64,000 nucleotides of DNA from an uncultured Oscillospiraceae bacterium (GCA_900540275.1 UQFO01000004.1:1-64000), one strand, 5' to 3'. Numbered from the stretch's first letter, positions 1 through 8,672 are shown. Numbers and translations are program-made. The notes: generated by a model from the letters alone, not told the origin.

Positions 1-25
1 GTTCAGACGTGTGCTCTTCCGATCT
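1..25 (+). other. Illumina sequencing adapter remnant
   Basis: The first 25 bases match the 3' part of the Illumina TruSeq read-2 adapter and end in its diagnostic GCTCTTCCGATCT. This is not genomic sequence. It marks a contig end where untrimmed reads were assembled, so biological sequence begins at about base 26. Confidence 0.97.
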
Positions 26-61
26 TCAAACCGCATTGGCTCCGGTACCCTGATGTCCTGA
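26..61 (+). CDS. Possible 3' end of an unidentified plus-strand gene
   Basis: One plus-strand frame stays open from the adapter junction to a TGA at 59-61 and would encode only eleven residues ending in GSGTLMS. A terminator-like hairpin begins immediately after the stop, which is what the tail of a gene would look like. The fragment is too short to identify and could be chance. Confidence 0.2.
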   Translation, partial: SNRIGSGTLMS

Positions 62-96
62 AAAGAGGGAAACCGCCGAAACGGTTTTTCCTCTTT
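61..96. terminator. Bidirectional terminator-like hairpin
   Basis: A stem with arms AAAAGAGG and CCTCTTTT plus an inner AAACCG/CGGTTT pairing encloses a small loop. The A/T ends give a U-run in either direction. It could end the truncated plus-strand gene or back up the luxS terminator. Confidence 0.6.
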
Positions 97-183
97 TGTC
101 TGAACAAAAATGTTTTATGAAGAAACCCAAGAAATACGACGTTTCAAGAAAGAAAATGAAACGGAACGTTTTAAATAAAAAGA

Positions 184-211
184 GAGGGAGCCCATGTGAA
201 TGGGTTCCCTC
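184..211 (-). terminator. luxS operon terminator
   Basis: The arms GAGGGAgCCCAT and ATGGGtTCCCTC enclose a four-base loop. On the minus strand this is followed by a T-rich tract. It lies 25 bases beyond the luxS stop codon and would end the Ig protein-phospholipase-luxS transcript. Confidence 0.85.
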
Positions 212-236
212 CCAAAAGCAGATTGCTCTAAAAGTA

Positions 237-695
237 TTAAGCCTGGTATTTTAGTCCGCCCGGCTCCCAGTTTTGAATTGCCTCATAATATTCCTTGGCA
301 TATTCTTTGGCAAGCGGGAGATTGTGCTCCAGGTAATTGCCGCATTCTGCGGCGGACGTCCCGGGAATTTCCCCCTCATACTCCGCGATGCCCCTGATGA
401 TTTCCTGAATCAGGGCAATCGCCTGTTCATGCGCTGTGCCGCGCAGCAGAAAATAAAAGCCTGTCCGGCAGCCCATCGGGCCAAAATATATTACGTTGTC
501 CTTCAGGCCGGAATTACGCGCCATGGTCGCAAAAAGATGCTCGATGGTATGCATGGCCGCCGTCTCCAGAAACGGCGGGGTATTGGGCTTTACAAAGCGC
601 AGGTCGTAGGTGAAAATATCCCCGTCTGCGCGCGATAGGTAAATTCCCGGCGTCAGCTTGTTGTGGTCCACCTGAAAGCTCGCGATTTTATCCAT
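237..695 (-). CDS. luxS: S-ribosylhomocysteine lyase LuxS
   Basis: LuxS cleaves S-ribosylhomocysteine to homocysteine and DPD, the precursor of autoinducer-2, in the cytosolic activated-methyl cycle. The 152-residue protein has the normal family length. The metal-binding HTIEH is at residues 49-53, the cysteine of the CGNYLEH block near 118 is the third ligand, and the catalytic-cysteine segment GPMGCRTGF is near 71-80. The ATG at 695 follows AAAGGAG at normal spacing. The gene begins 15 bases after the phospholipase-like gene, so the two are co-transcribed, and a terminator follows. No pfs or other methyl-cycle gene is adjacent, so AI-2 signalling as opposed to detoxification cannot be inferred. 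Confidence 0.97.
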   Translation of the reverse strand: MDKIASFQVDHNKLTPGIYLSRADGDIFTYDLRFVKPNTPPFLETAAMHTIEHLFATMARNSGLKDNVIYFGPMGCRTGFYFLLRGTAHEQAIALIQEIIRGIAEYEGEIPGTSAAECGNYLEHNLPLAKEYAKEYYEAIQNWEPGGLKYQA

Positions 696-710
696 GAAAG
701 TCTCTCCTTT

Positions 711-1580
711 TTAAATAATAAACGGTTTCCCGCCCGAAAGCGCCGCGGCGTCGCCGCCTGTAAGAAACGCGTCCGCCATTCTCCTGGACAGGGCGTCCGC
801 CTGTTCAAACAGGTCAAAGAAGCTGTCCGTACGGGGTGTGCCGCCGCCGTCCCACTCGTTGTTCGCAATATTGGCGTAATCGTATGTATCGTCCTCCGTG
901 ATGCTTCGGTACATCACAGAGGAGCAGGGCGCGCTGCGCTTTTTCTTTTCCCGGCGCAGGATGAAATCCTTTTTGAGCCCTGTCCGGTCAGTATGCTTCC
1001 TCAGCCATTTTTGATAGTATTTCGCGCCCTGCGCAATATCGTCCAGGGTTACTTCCCTTTGTAGGGCCGCGCGTGCCAGCATGGGGAAAAGGACGGCGAT
1101 ATGCTGGGTGACGGTTTCGTCCTTCGGCGCGCAGGAAATCAGACTGACGGAGCTTGGCAGGTCGCTTTTTTCATAACGCAGCAGAATCACGTCGAGGTTC
1201 ACCTCGATAAGGTTGTGCGTGATGTTTTCCGTAAGGCCAGCCTCTGCCGAAGCAATTTTCCCCGCGCCGTACAGGACAAACGGGTGCGCTGTGCTGTCAA
1301 ATGCGTAATGTGTAAAAAAACCAAGCGCATAGCTTTTGTCGATGTCGTTTTTTGTATCCCGCGCGAAGGACGCGATATAAGAAAGCGTTTGGTACGGGTC
1401 ACTGCGGTGCAGGGAACCGGCTAGCTCCTGCATTTCCTTTTCCGGATGCGCATACAGAAAATCCGGCCCCTGCGCGCCCCAATAGAGCGCGTTTTGATTT
1501 ATCTGGAAATCAGGATACGCCTGCTGCAAATAGGCAGACATCCGGCCCGCGAGCAGATAATGCGATATTACGGAGGGCAT
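711..1580 (-). CDS. Zinc-dependent phospholipase C-like protein
   Basis: The 289-residue protein resembles the zinc-dependent phospholipase C fold common in Firmicutes. An N-terminal SHYLLAGRM histidine segment is followed by WGAQGPDF near residue 35, a His-Arg-Ser-Asp segment, and GFFTHYAFDSTAHPF, whose spaced His/Asp residues are likely metal ligands. I chose the ATG at 1580 because GAAAGGAG precedes it at good spacing; a longer reading has no ribosome site. No signal peptide is evident, so a secreted lecithinase role is not supported. The substrate is unknown. It lies between the Ig-domain protein and luxS in one operon. Confidence 0.75.
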   Translation of the reverse strand: MPSVISHYLLAGRMSAYLQQAYPDFQINQNALYWGAQGPDFLYAHPEKEMQELAGSLHRSDPYQTLSYIASFARDTKNDIDKSYALGFFTHYAFDSTAHPFVLYGAGKIASAEAGLTENITHNLIEVNLDVILLRYEKSDLPSSVSLISCAPKDETVTQHIAVLFPMLARAALQREVTLDDIAQGAKYYQKWLRKHTDRTGLKKDFILRREKKKRSAPCSSVMYRSITEDDTYDYANIANNEWDGGGTPRTDSFFDLFEQADALSRRMADAFLTGGDAAALSGGKPFII

Positions 1581-1606
1581 GGCGGTAACTCCTTTCGGGT
1601 AATCGG

Positions 1607-3334
1607 TTATTTGTTTAAATCCCAATCGGCATATTTTCCGTAGTGGCTGATTGAGGAGTCGAACGCCGCTTTATCCGTGCGTTCACCATCGATGTAGCAC
1701 TGCGGGTCTTTGTCGTCCGAAGATTTTGTAACTGCCTTATAATCGGGGGATTCCTGTGTATATTTGCCGTCCTCATACTTATTGAAGCGGAATTCAACCG
1801 TTTGCTTGCTGCCTGACGTCCGGTATTCTTCGCATAAGACGATAGAATTCGTCGAGCTGTCCACATAAAGGTCGAGCCTGCAAACTTTATCGCTGTCTGT
1901 CGATTTCTGAAAAGCGGTGGAACGCTTTACGTCGTCGCCCGTTTGCTTTACAACATCAATCCGACAGCTGCGGCTGCCGGTGTAATAGAGCAGCAGCTCC
2001 TTGACGCTGTCGCCGTCAACATCGGCAAGCTTGCTTGCATAAAGCGCGAGCGTCGCGTTGTTGTCGCCGGTGATAACTTTTTCCTTGACGGAATCGAGAT
2101 ATTTGTTGAGTACCTCAGAATTGTCACGCACTGTGACTTCGGCAGAGGCAATGGGGGATATAAAACAGGAAAGCTCGGCAATCACGGTGCACTTTCCCTC
2201 GTTTTTCGCCGTAATAACGCCGGTTTGGCTGACCTGCCCCGTTTCCGGGGCGGAGCTTGACCATTTGAGTCTTTTCAGGTATGCTTCCTCCAAATCTACG
2301 ACTGGAAGCGCCTTTTCATATTTTCCGCTGATAAGGGTCAGGGAGCGCTTCACATAGCCGCTGAATTCAGGGTAAGCGTTTTGGAGGGAGGAGAGTGCCT
2401 CCAGGTATTCCGGTTCTTCTGTTTTTTTACCGTCTATGGTAAACTCGCCCTTTTCAGGGACATTGCTGTTCTTTTTATAGGTGTATACGTCCTTCAGGAC
2501 CTTTACGGAGGAAAGCTTGTCTCCTTCCAGGCGGTAAATTGTGACGCGGCGTGTATTTTGCGTTTCGCCGTTCTGGATTTCCGTTGCCTTGATGTAGAGA
2601 TTTTTGTCCTTGTCGGTACAGACGGCCTCCTCATACGATGTACCGCCGTGCGTAAGCAGTGTCTCGGGCTTGTCGAACGTCTTGACGGAAACCGGCTTAT
2701 TATCCTGGAGCCTTACAACCTCTGCTCCGGTTGCCGCGCCGGCCTGGTATTCTATCAAAAGCTCATAATGGCCGTCCCCGTCGATGTCGAGGATTTTACA
2801 CTGTGAAAGCTTGATTGCCGCCTCTTTTTTATTTACCTTTATTTTCTGGCTCAGAGGCAGCCCTGACAAATATTCATTTAACAGGTTGATTTCCTCAATG
2901 CGGCTGTCCGTGACTTTCAAGGAAAGCTCCGCGGAGACGGCCTTTTCCGCCATAGAACGCACCGTTATGGTACAGCTGCCCGCGGAAAGCGCGGTAACCT
3001 TGCCGCTGCTGTCAACGGATGCGATATTCTCATCCGAGCTTTCCCATACGACCTCTTTGTTTTCCGCGTCCAGCGGCGTAAACAAGGCCTTTAAAGCAAG
3101 CGTTTCCCCATATTTCAATTCCATCTTCCCGTTTTCAATCGCAAGCGCCGTTAAAGAGGATTTTGTAGGCGCCTGGGTTGGCGGTTGCGTTGCGGGTTCC
3201 GTGGCGGACTGCGTCGCGTAGGTACGCGCGACCAGGTTTGTCACGAGTGACGGGTTGAACAACAGGACGCCGGCCGCAGCCGCGCAGACGGCTGCGACAG
3301 ATACCATTGTAATTAAAATAGCCTTGTGCTTCAT
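1607..3334 (-). CDS. Secreted or anchored Ig-like (Big_2) surface protein
   Basis: A 575-residue exported protein of unknown function. An N-terminal hydrophobic segment (about residues 5-27) precedes a Thr/Pro/Gln linker rich in TQPPTQAPT. A bacterial Ig-like Big_2 domain (about 58-140, ending in the TALSAGSCTITV pattern) comes next. Two versions of one unit follow, each opening with a calcium-site-like acidic motif (DIDGDGHYELL, later DVDGDSVKELL) and separated by a second Ig-like stretch with the GVITAKNEGKCTV pattern, which implies internal duplication. No LPXTG-type sorting signal is present. The ATG at 3334 is preferred, with GAAAGG upstream; an earlier ATG at 3403 has no ribosome site and lies only about 16 bases from the predicted transcription start. 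Confidence 0.72.
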   Translation of the reverse strand: MKHKAILITMVSVAAVCAAAAGVLLFNPSLVTNLVARTYATQSATEPATQPPTQAPTKSSLTALAIENGKMELKYGETLALKALFTPLDAENKEVVWESSDENIASVDSSGKVTALSAGSCTITVRSMAEKAVSAELSLKVTDSRIEEINLLNEYLSGLPLSQKIKVNKKEAAIKLSQCKILDIDGDGHYELLIEYQAGAATGAEVVRLQDNKPVSVKTFDKPETLLTHGGTSYEEAVCTDKDKNLYIKATEIQNGETQNTRRVTIYRLEGDKLSSVKVLKDVYTYKKNSNVPEKGEFTIDGKKTEEPEYLEALSSLQNAYPEFSGYVKRSLTLISGKYEKALPVVDLEEAYLKRLKWSSSAPETGQVSQTGVITAKNEGKCTVIAELSCFISPIASAEVTVRDNSEVLNKYLDSVKEKVITGDNNATLALYASKLADVDGDSVKELLLYYTGSRSCRIDVVKQTGDDVKRSTAFQKSTDSDKVCRLDLYVDSSTNSIVLCEEYRTSGSKQTVEFRFNKYEDGKYTQESPDYKAVTKSSDDKDPQCYIDGERTDKAAFDSSISHYGKYADWDLNK

Positions 3335-3404
3335 AGGAGGGATATTCCTTTCAACGTGAATTACGGCGGAAGAACGCTTCCAGTTCCTTCCGGGTTCACT
3401 CATA

Positions 3405-3457
3405 TTGTTGACACTTCTGTTATCAATTATAAATTGACGGTGCAATAAGGTCAACAA
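3405..3457. promoter_or_regulatory. Promoter of the Ig protein-phospholipase-luxS operon within an inverted repeat
   Basis: On the minus strand a TTGACC -35 (3449-3454) and TATAAT -10 (3426-3431) are spaced 17 bases. The perfect 8-base arms TTGTTGAC (3405-3412) and GTCAACAA (3450-3457) flank the promoter and could be an operator. The regulator is unknown. Confidence 0.7.
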
Positions 3458-3514
3458 AAAGCGGGAAATATTATGGCGAAACGCCCCGAATACAGAAATT
3501 TCCTGAAGAAAAAA

Positions 3515-3536
3515 GGCCTCCGTTTAAACGGAGGCC
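3515..3536 (-). terminator. Terminator of the pilus/deacetylase operon
   Basis: A perfect 22-base inverted repeat with arms GGCCTCCG and CGGAGGCC is followed by a T-run on the minus strand. It lies 24 bases past the deacetylase stop. Confidence 0.92.
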
Positions 3537-3560
3537 CAAAACGCGCACGGTAAAATTAAT

Positions 3561-4526
3561 TTAGTTGAGGTCTTCGGCAAACTCGATATCCGGCGACATT
3601 GCCGAAACATCCGTGGCTGCGCCTTCCAGGGCTGAAGCTGCGCCGGTCGGCGTTATAGAAGCCTGCGCACCGGCTGCCGTTTCAGGGGAAAGCGCGGAGG
3701 CCGCCTTGGAGGATGCCGCGGACGATGGGGATGCGGAGGAAGCGGCGGACGTTGCGGTTTGCCCTGATGAATGCATCCGTCCCTCATGGTCGGTCGTATA
3801 GGAGCCCTTTAACAGGATTTGGGAAATTGGGACGATTTCATAGCCCTCGCCCTTAATCATTTCGATAATCATCGGGAGCGCCTCCGGCGTGTTTTTCGCG
3901 CCGTTATGCAGCAGGACAATACTGCCGGGCTGCAGCTTTTTCTTGATGCGGTCAACCATCTGCTGCGGCGTGGGGTCTTTCCAGTCGAGGCTGTCAATGT
4001 CCCACTGGACGCAGTACATATTGATGCTGTTGACCGTTTCTACGAGCGTGTTGTTGTAGTCCCCATAGGGCGGGCGGAATAAGGTCGGGCGCTTGCCGAT
4101 GAGCTTTTCGACCTTATCGTTGCAGTCGTTCAGCTCGTCGAGCATCTGCTTGCTGCTCATCTGCGGCATATGCGGGTGGGTGCTCGAATGGTTGCCCACG
4201 TCATGGCCGGCCTTCGCGATGTCCTTGACCGAATCCGGATATTTTTCTACCCATTGGCCGACGAGGAAAAATGTAGACTTTACCTTATATTTATCGAGAA
4301 TATCCAGCAGCGTCTGCGTTTGCTCGTTGCCCCACGCGGCGTCGAAGGATATGCTCACAACCTTCTCTTCTTTTTCGACACAATAAATTGGTATTTTACG
4401 TTCCGTTGTCGATGCGCTCACTACCCCGCTGTAGCTGCTGAAGCATATGGAAACCGCAAGGATGCACGCAATGACACAGCAGCCGAGAATCAGAAGCCTT
4501 TGCTTGGTGAAAACAAAAAATTTCAT
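3561..4526 (-). CDS. Polysaccharide deacetylase, NodB/PdaB-like
   Basis: This is a NodB-homology (carbohydrate esterase 4) protein, which removes acetyl groups from cell-wall or spore-cortex sugars. The 321-residue protein has an N-terminal signal anchor (about 8-31). The catalytic domain carries SFDAAWGN, the metal-binding HSSTHPHM, the RPPYGDYN block and LLHNGAKN. The pattern is closest to the sporulation PdaB group, where the first catalytic Asp motif is also altered. The last ~75 residues are an Ala/Ser-rich low-complexity tail, unusual for the family. It lies 52 bases after pilC, so it is probably the last gene of the pilus operon. A sporulation role is inferred only. Confidence 0.85.
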   Translation of the reverse strand: MKFFVFTKQRLLILGCCVIACILAVSICFSSYSGVVSASTTERKIPIYCVEKEEKVVSISFDAAWGNEQTQTLLDILDKYKVKSTFFLVGQWVEKYPDSVKDIAKAGHDVGNHSSTHPHMPQMSSKQMLDELNDCNDKVEKLIGKRPTLFRPPYGDYNNTLVETVNSINMYCVQWDIDSLDWKDPTPQQMVDRIKKKLQPGSIVLLHNGAKNTPEALPMIIEMIKGEGYEIVPISQILLKGSYTTDHEGRMHSSGQTATSAASSASPSSAASSKAASALSPETAAGAQASITPTGAASALEGAATDVSAMSPDIEFAEDLN

Positions 4527-4533
4527 AACGAAT

Positions 4534-4561
4534 CCCCCTTATACACATGTGTATGCGGGGG
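4534..4561 (-). promoter_or_regulatory. Symmetric hairpin masking the deacetylase ribosome site
   Basis: A perfect 14-base palindrome ATACACATGTGTAT is flanked by C5/G5 arms. In the minus-strand RNA the G5 arm is the only plausible Shine-Dalgarno for the ATG at 4526, 7 bases downstream. The stem would therefore hide the ribosome site. It could instead be a DNA operator. Confidence 0.55.
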
Positions 4562-4578
4562 ACGGCGTTAGAATTCTA

Positions 4579-5832
4579 TTAATTTCCGCTTGAGGCGACG
4601 ATATCGTACATACTGAACATCGGCACGACGATAGAGATGACTACCGTTCCGACGACAACGCCGATGAGAATCGTCATGGCGGGCGTCATGGCGTCTGTCA
4701 GGCGCTTGGTGGACTCATCCGCCTGCTGCTCGTACATATCGGCCATTTTTTTGAGAGAATCGGCAAGCATGCCGCTTTCCTCGCCGACGCGTATCATCGA
4801 GACGAGCATGGAATCGAAAACAGGATAACGCGACATGGAAACGTTTATCGGCGTGCCGATTTTCACGTCCTCGATAATCTGGTTCATGCAGTCCTTCATG
4901 TAAAGGTTCGGGATGACGTCCCGTGAAAGCTCCAGCGAGCGCAGGATGCTGACGCCCGCGTCTGACAGCGTGGCCATCATGCGGCAGAAGCGCGAAATGT
5001 GCGATAGGCGCATAACCGTTCCCACCAGCGGGATTTTAAGCTGTACCTGGCTCCAGCGCATGGCAAAGCTTTCGTTGTATTTTTTGAGCGCCTTGAACCC
5101 GAACACGAGCGCAAGCACCGCAGCGATAATGATGTACCAGTAATGGATGATGACGTCAGAAACGCCCATAATGAACTGCGTAATGCCCGGCAGCTCGGAA
5201 TCGAAGCTTGCAAACAGGTTTGCAAACGTCGGGATAACGAGTATCGACAGGACAAGAATCAATACAACGGTCAGGCCGAGCAGGAAGATGGGGTAGCCCA
5301 TCGCGCTCTTGATTTTTCCGGACAGGGAAATTTCCTTTTCCAGAATCAGGGCGCACTGCTCAAACGACATATCGAGCCGCCCGTTCGCCTCGCCCGCCTG
5401 CACGATATTGATGACAATCGCGGGGAACGCGCGGAACTTTGCCATAGAGCCGGAAAGCGGTACGCCGTTATAAAGCTCCTTATTGATTTCCGCCAGGATG
5501 CTCCGTACGTTTTTGTCCTTTTCTGTATCAATCAAGACCTCCATCGCAAGGGAAAGGGAGATGCCCGCCTTCATCATAAGCCCCATCTGGTGCATCATGG
5601 CGAGCAGCTTTTTTTTCTTGATTTTTACCTTGTGGATGTCGCGGGTGTTTAAATCCTTTTCCCAAATGCTTTTATTGGCATTTAGCTCCGCGGCCTCCCT
5701 GAACTCGTCAATCGAAAGGGCCGTCAGGCCGCGCGCCTGCAGGTTTTTCCTGATTTCATCCCGCGAGCCGCCGACCATCTCGCCCTTGTATTTCCTGTTT
5801 TTGCTGTTGACAGCGGTGTATACATACTTCAA
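4579..5832 (-). CDS. pilC: Type IV pilus inner-membrane platform protein PilC
   Basis: PilC/GspF is the polytopic platform that couples the pilus ATPases to pilin assembly. The 417-residue protein has two T2SSF repeats, at roughly 75-200 and 275-400. The first contains MHQMGLMMKAGISL and the second SRFCRMMATLSDAGVSIL. Three membrane segments follow the family plan: two after the first repeat and one near the C-terminus ending in SIVVPMFSMYD. The start is a TTG at 5832 after AAAGGTGGG. It follows pilT by 28 bases. Confidence 0.95.
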   Translation of the reverse strand: MKYVYTAVNSKNRKYKGEMVGGSRDEIRKNLQARGLTALSIDEFREAAELNANKSIWEKDLNTRDIHKVKIKKKKLLAMMHQMGLMMKAGISLSLAMEVLIDTEKDKNVRSILAEINKELYNGVPLSGSMAKFRAFPAIVINIVQAGEANGRLDMSFEQCALILEKEISLSGKIKSAMGYPIFLLGLTVVLILVLSILVIPTFANLFASFDSELPGITQFIMGVSDVIIHYWYIIIAAVLALVFGFKALKKYNESFAMRWSQVQLKIPLVGTVMRLSHISRFCRMMATLSDAGVSILRSLELSRDVIPNLYMKDCMNQIIEDVKIGTPINVSMSRYPVFDSMLVSMIRVGEESGMLADSLKKMADMYEQQADESTKRLTDAMTPAMTILIGVVVGTVVISIVVPMFSMYDIVASSGN

Positions 5833-5860
5833 GCGTGTCCCACCTTTTTCTTTTCCTTAC

Positions 5861-6958
5861 TTATCTTGCGGAATTCATCCCGCCGTACATGCCGCCCATG
5901 CTTGCCTGCGGCATATCCTGCTGCGCTCCGACGTCGAAGCTGTATTGCTGCGCCGTCTGCGGCGTGATAAAGCCGGTTTCGAGCAGCAGCTGGATGCTCG
6001 CCTTCATAGTCGTCATGCCTGTATTTTTGTTGAGCTGTATCATCTGCTCCATCTGCGCGATTTTGTTCTCGCGGATGAGGTTTGCGATTGCGGAGTTTAC
6101 AAACATAATTTCAAACGCGCCGATTCGCCCGGGTCTGTCCGCACGCGGCAGCAGCCTCTGGGAAATGACCGCCTTGAGCGTTGTGGAAAGCTGTCCGAGC
6201 GCCTGCTGCTGGCGTTCCACGGGATACATATCGATTAACCGGTCGATTGTTTTGGCGGCGCCCTCCGTATGGAGCGTCGAGAAAACGAGATGCCCCGTTT
6301 CAGCGGCGGAAAGCGCAATCGACATCGATTCCAAATCGCGTATCTCGCCCATTAAAATGACGTCGGGGTCTTCCCTCAATACGGCGCGCAGCGCGGCGCC
6401 GTAGGATTCGCTGTCCGTGCCGATTTCCCGCTGGTTGATGACGCAGCGGATAGGCGTGTGGACGTATTCAATTGGGTCCTCTATCGTGATGATGTGCAGG
6501 TCCTTCGTCTTGTTGATTTCGTTGATTAGGGCGGCGAGCGTCGTTGATTTGCCGCTTCCTGTCGGGCCTGTTACGAGCACAAGGCCTTCCCGCAGGCTCA
6601 ATACCTTCGAGACAGAGGGGGGGAGGCTCAAAGCGCTCAGCTGAGGCGTCTGCGCGTTGATGATACGCATGACAAGCGTGACGCCCGCGCGCTGGCGAAA
6701 CGCGTTGATGCGGAACCGCCCGTAGTTATTTATATTGGCGGACGCGTCGGCGTCGCCCGTTTGACAAAATTTTTGGAACGCCTCCGGTGACAGCACGGCT
6801 TCAATACAGTCAGTAACCGCCTGCTGTGTAAGGACAGGCTCGCTTTCATCAAAGCAGATTTTGCCGTTTATACGGACAGCGGGGCGGTTGCCCGCAGATA
6901 AATGAATATCGGACGCGCCGTTTAACACGGCGTTTTTTACGAATGAATCAAAATCCAT
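5861..6958 (-). CDS. pilT: Twitching motility ATPase PilT
   Basis: PilT is the hexameric cytosolic ATPase that retracts type IV pili. The 365-residue protein has the N-terminal PAS-like segment with GASDIHLSAGNRP, the Walker A GPTGSGKST near 120, the Asp box ITIEDPIEY, Walker B VILMGEIRD and His box TGHLVFSTLHT. The PilT-type C-terminal block RIGAFEIMFVN is present. The ATG at 6958 follows GGAGGG; a longer reading lacks a ribosome site. It overlaps no gene but sits 22 bases after pilB. Its presence argues that this pilus retracts and is not a static pseudopilus. Confidence 0.96.
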   Translation of the reverse strand: MDFDSFVKNAVLNGASDIHLSAGNRPAVRINGKICFDESEPVLTQQAVTDCIEAVLSPEAFQKFCQTGDADASANINNYGRFRINAFRQRAGVTLVMRIINAQTPQLSALSLPPSVSKVLSLREGLVLVTGPTGSGKSTTLAALINEINKTKDLHIITIEDPIEYVHTPIRCVINQREIGTDSESYGAALRAVLREDPDVILMGEIRDLESMSIALSAAETGHLVFSTLHTEGAAKTIDRLIDMYPVERQQQALGQLSTTLKAVISQRLLPRADRPGRIGAFEIMFVNSAIANLIRENKIAQMEQMIQLNKNTGMTTMKASIQLLLETGFITPQTAQQYSFDVGAQQDMPQASMGGMYGGMNSAR

Positions 6959-6980
6959 ATGGGTAATCCCTCCAGCGGAT

Positions 6981-8672
6981 TTAAACAATATCGTCGTCGA
7001 TTGTGGTATCGATCATGGTGGCAAGGGAAATCGTCCCGTTTAAAACGAGCCGCCTTAAATTTTCCCGCATGGGGAGCATCCCCTCAGAAAGCGCGATTTC
7101 ATTGATATGCGCCGTGCTTTCCCCCGAGTGGATTGCCGCTTTTATTTTAGGGGAGACAGGCATGATTTCATGCACCGCGATTCTTCCCTTCGTACCCGTT
7201 TTGTTGCACTTGTCGCAGCCCTTTTCGCGGTAGAGCTTCTGGCGGGTTCCGGCGGGGAAGCCTAAAAACCTCAGCTCCTCGTCGCTTGCGAAATACGGCT
7301 CCCGGCAGTTGGGGCACAGCCTGCGCACGAGCCTCTGCGCCACAACGCCGAGCACCGCCGAGGTGACCATGAAAGGCTCTACGCCCATATCGACCAGGCG
7401 GATGATAGAGCTTGCGGCGTTATATGTGTGGAGCGTGGAAAGGACAAGATGGCCCGTAATGGCGGCGGAAGACGCGATTTCCGCCGTTTCGCGGTCGCGA
7501 ATCTCGCCAATCATGACAATATCGGGGTCCTGCCTCAAAATCGAGCGCAGGACGCTTGCGAACGTAAGGCCCGCCTTGTCGTTGATATCGACCTGCGTGA
7601 TACCGGGGATAATCATTTCCACAGGGTTTTCGACGGTGACGATGTTGATGTCGTCGCGCTGTATTTCCTTGAGCGCCGTGTAAAGCGTCGTCGTTTTGCC
7701 GGAGCCGGTAGCGCCGGCGAGCAGGATAATTCCCCGGTGGCTTTTGAGCAGCTTTTCAAATACGGCAAGGTTTTCGGGCAGGAACCCGATGTCGTATTTA
7801 TCGAGCGTAATGCCGAGCGCCGTCGTAATTCTGATAACGATTTTCTCGCCGAACACGCTCGGCAGGGAGGAGATTCGCATATCCACCTCGGTAAGGCCGG
7901 CGCGGTAATTGATGCGCCCGTCCTGCGGTACGCGCTTTTCTGCAATATTCATGCCGCCGATAAACTTGATACGGCTTGTGACCGAGGGAATCAAATCCGG
8001 CCCGGTTTCCAGGTATTTTACCAGCTTGCCGTCTACGCGAAAGCGGATGAGCATTTTCTTTTCCAAGGGCTCAATGTGGATGTCGCTTGCCTTCTGGTGG
8101 ACGGCCTCTTCAATCATATTATTGACAAACCGGATAATCGGCTGGTCTTCCGTCGCGGCCTGCGCGGCCTCCAGCTCGTCGCTCTGCCCCTTCGTCATCT
8201 GGGAGCTTACAAATTCCTGCGCGTCGTCAAACGCCTTCTTTGTGGCGTAAACCTCGCGCTGCTTCTCCTTGATAGCGGAGCTTTCCGCCAATACGGCGTT
8301 GATGCGCAGCTTTGTGTAGATGCCCAGCGTATTGATTGCCTTATAGTCGAGCGGGTCGGACAGCGCGGCCGTCAGCACCTTATTGTCCAGCCGGATAGGA
8401 ATGACGTTGTTGGATACCGCGATGTTTTCCGGTACGATTTCCGAAATCTTTGGGTCGATTTCCACCGCGCCCAAATCAATATACTGCATGGAAAACTGCT
8501 TTGCAAGCGCCTGGCACAGCGTCTGCTCTGTAATCAGCTTTTCTTCGAGCAGGATTTCGCCGAGATGCTTATCGGTTTCCTTCTGCCGGGCAAGCGCCTT
8601 TTGCAGCATTTCAGGCGTTATGGCGTTCATATTGATTAAAATCTGTCCGATTTTCAGGCTGGAACCTCTCAT
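6981..8672 (-). CDS. pilB: Type IV pilus assembly ATPase PilB
   Basis: PilB powers pilus extension. The 563-residue protein has an N-terminal MshEN domain (KIGQILINMNAITPEML, then LITEQTLCQALAKQ), which in relatives binds cyclic di-GMP. The ATPase domain shows Walker A GATGSGKTT near 335, the Asp box TVENPVEM, Walker B IVMIGEIRD, the His box and a four-cysteine zinc site (CPNC then CDKC). The ATG at 8672 follows AAAGGAG. It lies between the prepilin peptidase and pilT. Confidence 0.96.
   Translation of the reverse strand: MRGSSLKIGQILINMNAITPEMLQKALARQKETDKHLGEILLEEKLITEQTLCQALAKQFSMQYIDLGAVEIDPKISEIVPENIAVSNNVIPIRLDNKVLTAALSDPLDYKAINTLGIYTKLRINAVLAESSAIKEKQREVYATKKAFDDAQEFVSSQMTKGQSDELEAAQAATEDQPIIRFVNNMIEEAVHQKASDIHIEPLEKKMLIRFRVDGKLVKYLETGPDLIPSVTSRIKFIGGMNIAEKRVPQDGRINYRAGLTEVDMRISSLPSVFGEKIVIRITTALGITLDKYDIGFLPENLAVFEKLLKSHRGIILLAGATGSGKTTTLYTALKEIQRDDINIVTVENPVEMIIPGITQVDINDKAGLTFASVLRSILRQDPDIVMIGEIRDRETAEIASSAAITGHLVLSTLHTYNAASSIIRLVDMGVEPFMVTSAVLGVVAQRLVRRLCPNCREPYFASDEELRFLGFPAGTRQKLYREKGCDKCNKTGTKGRIAVHEIMPVSPKIKAAIHSGESTAHINEIALSEGMLPMRENLRRLVLNGTISLATMIDTTIDDDIV

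Noticed and set aside
3561..4526. Deacetylase as a pilus component
   Set aside because: It shares the operon end, but its NodB domain points to glycan deacetylation; no evidence ties it mechanically to the pilus.
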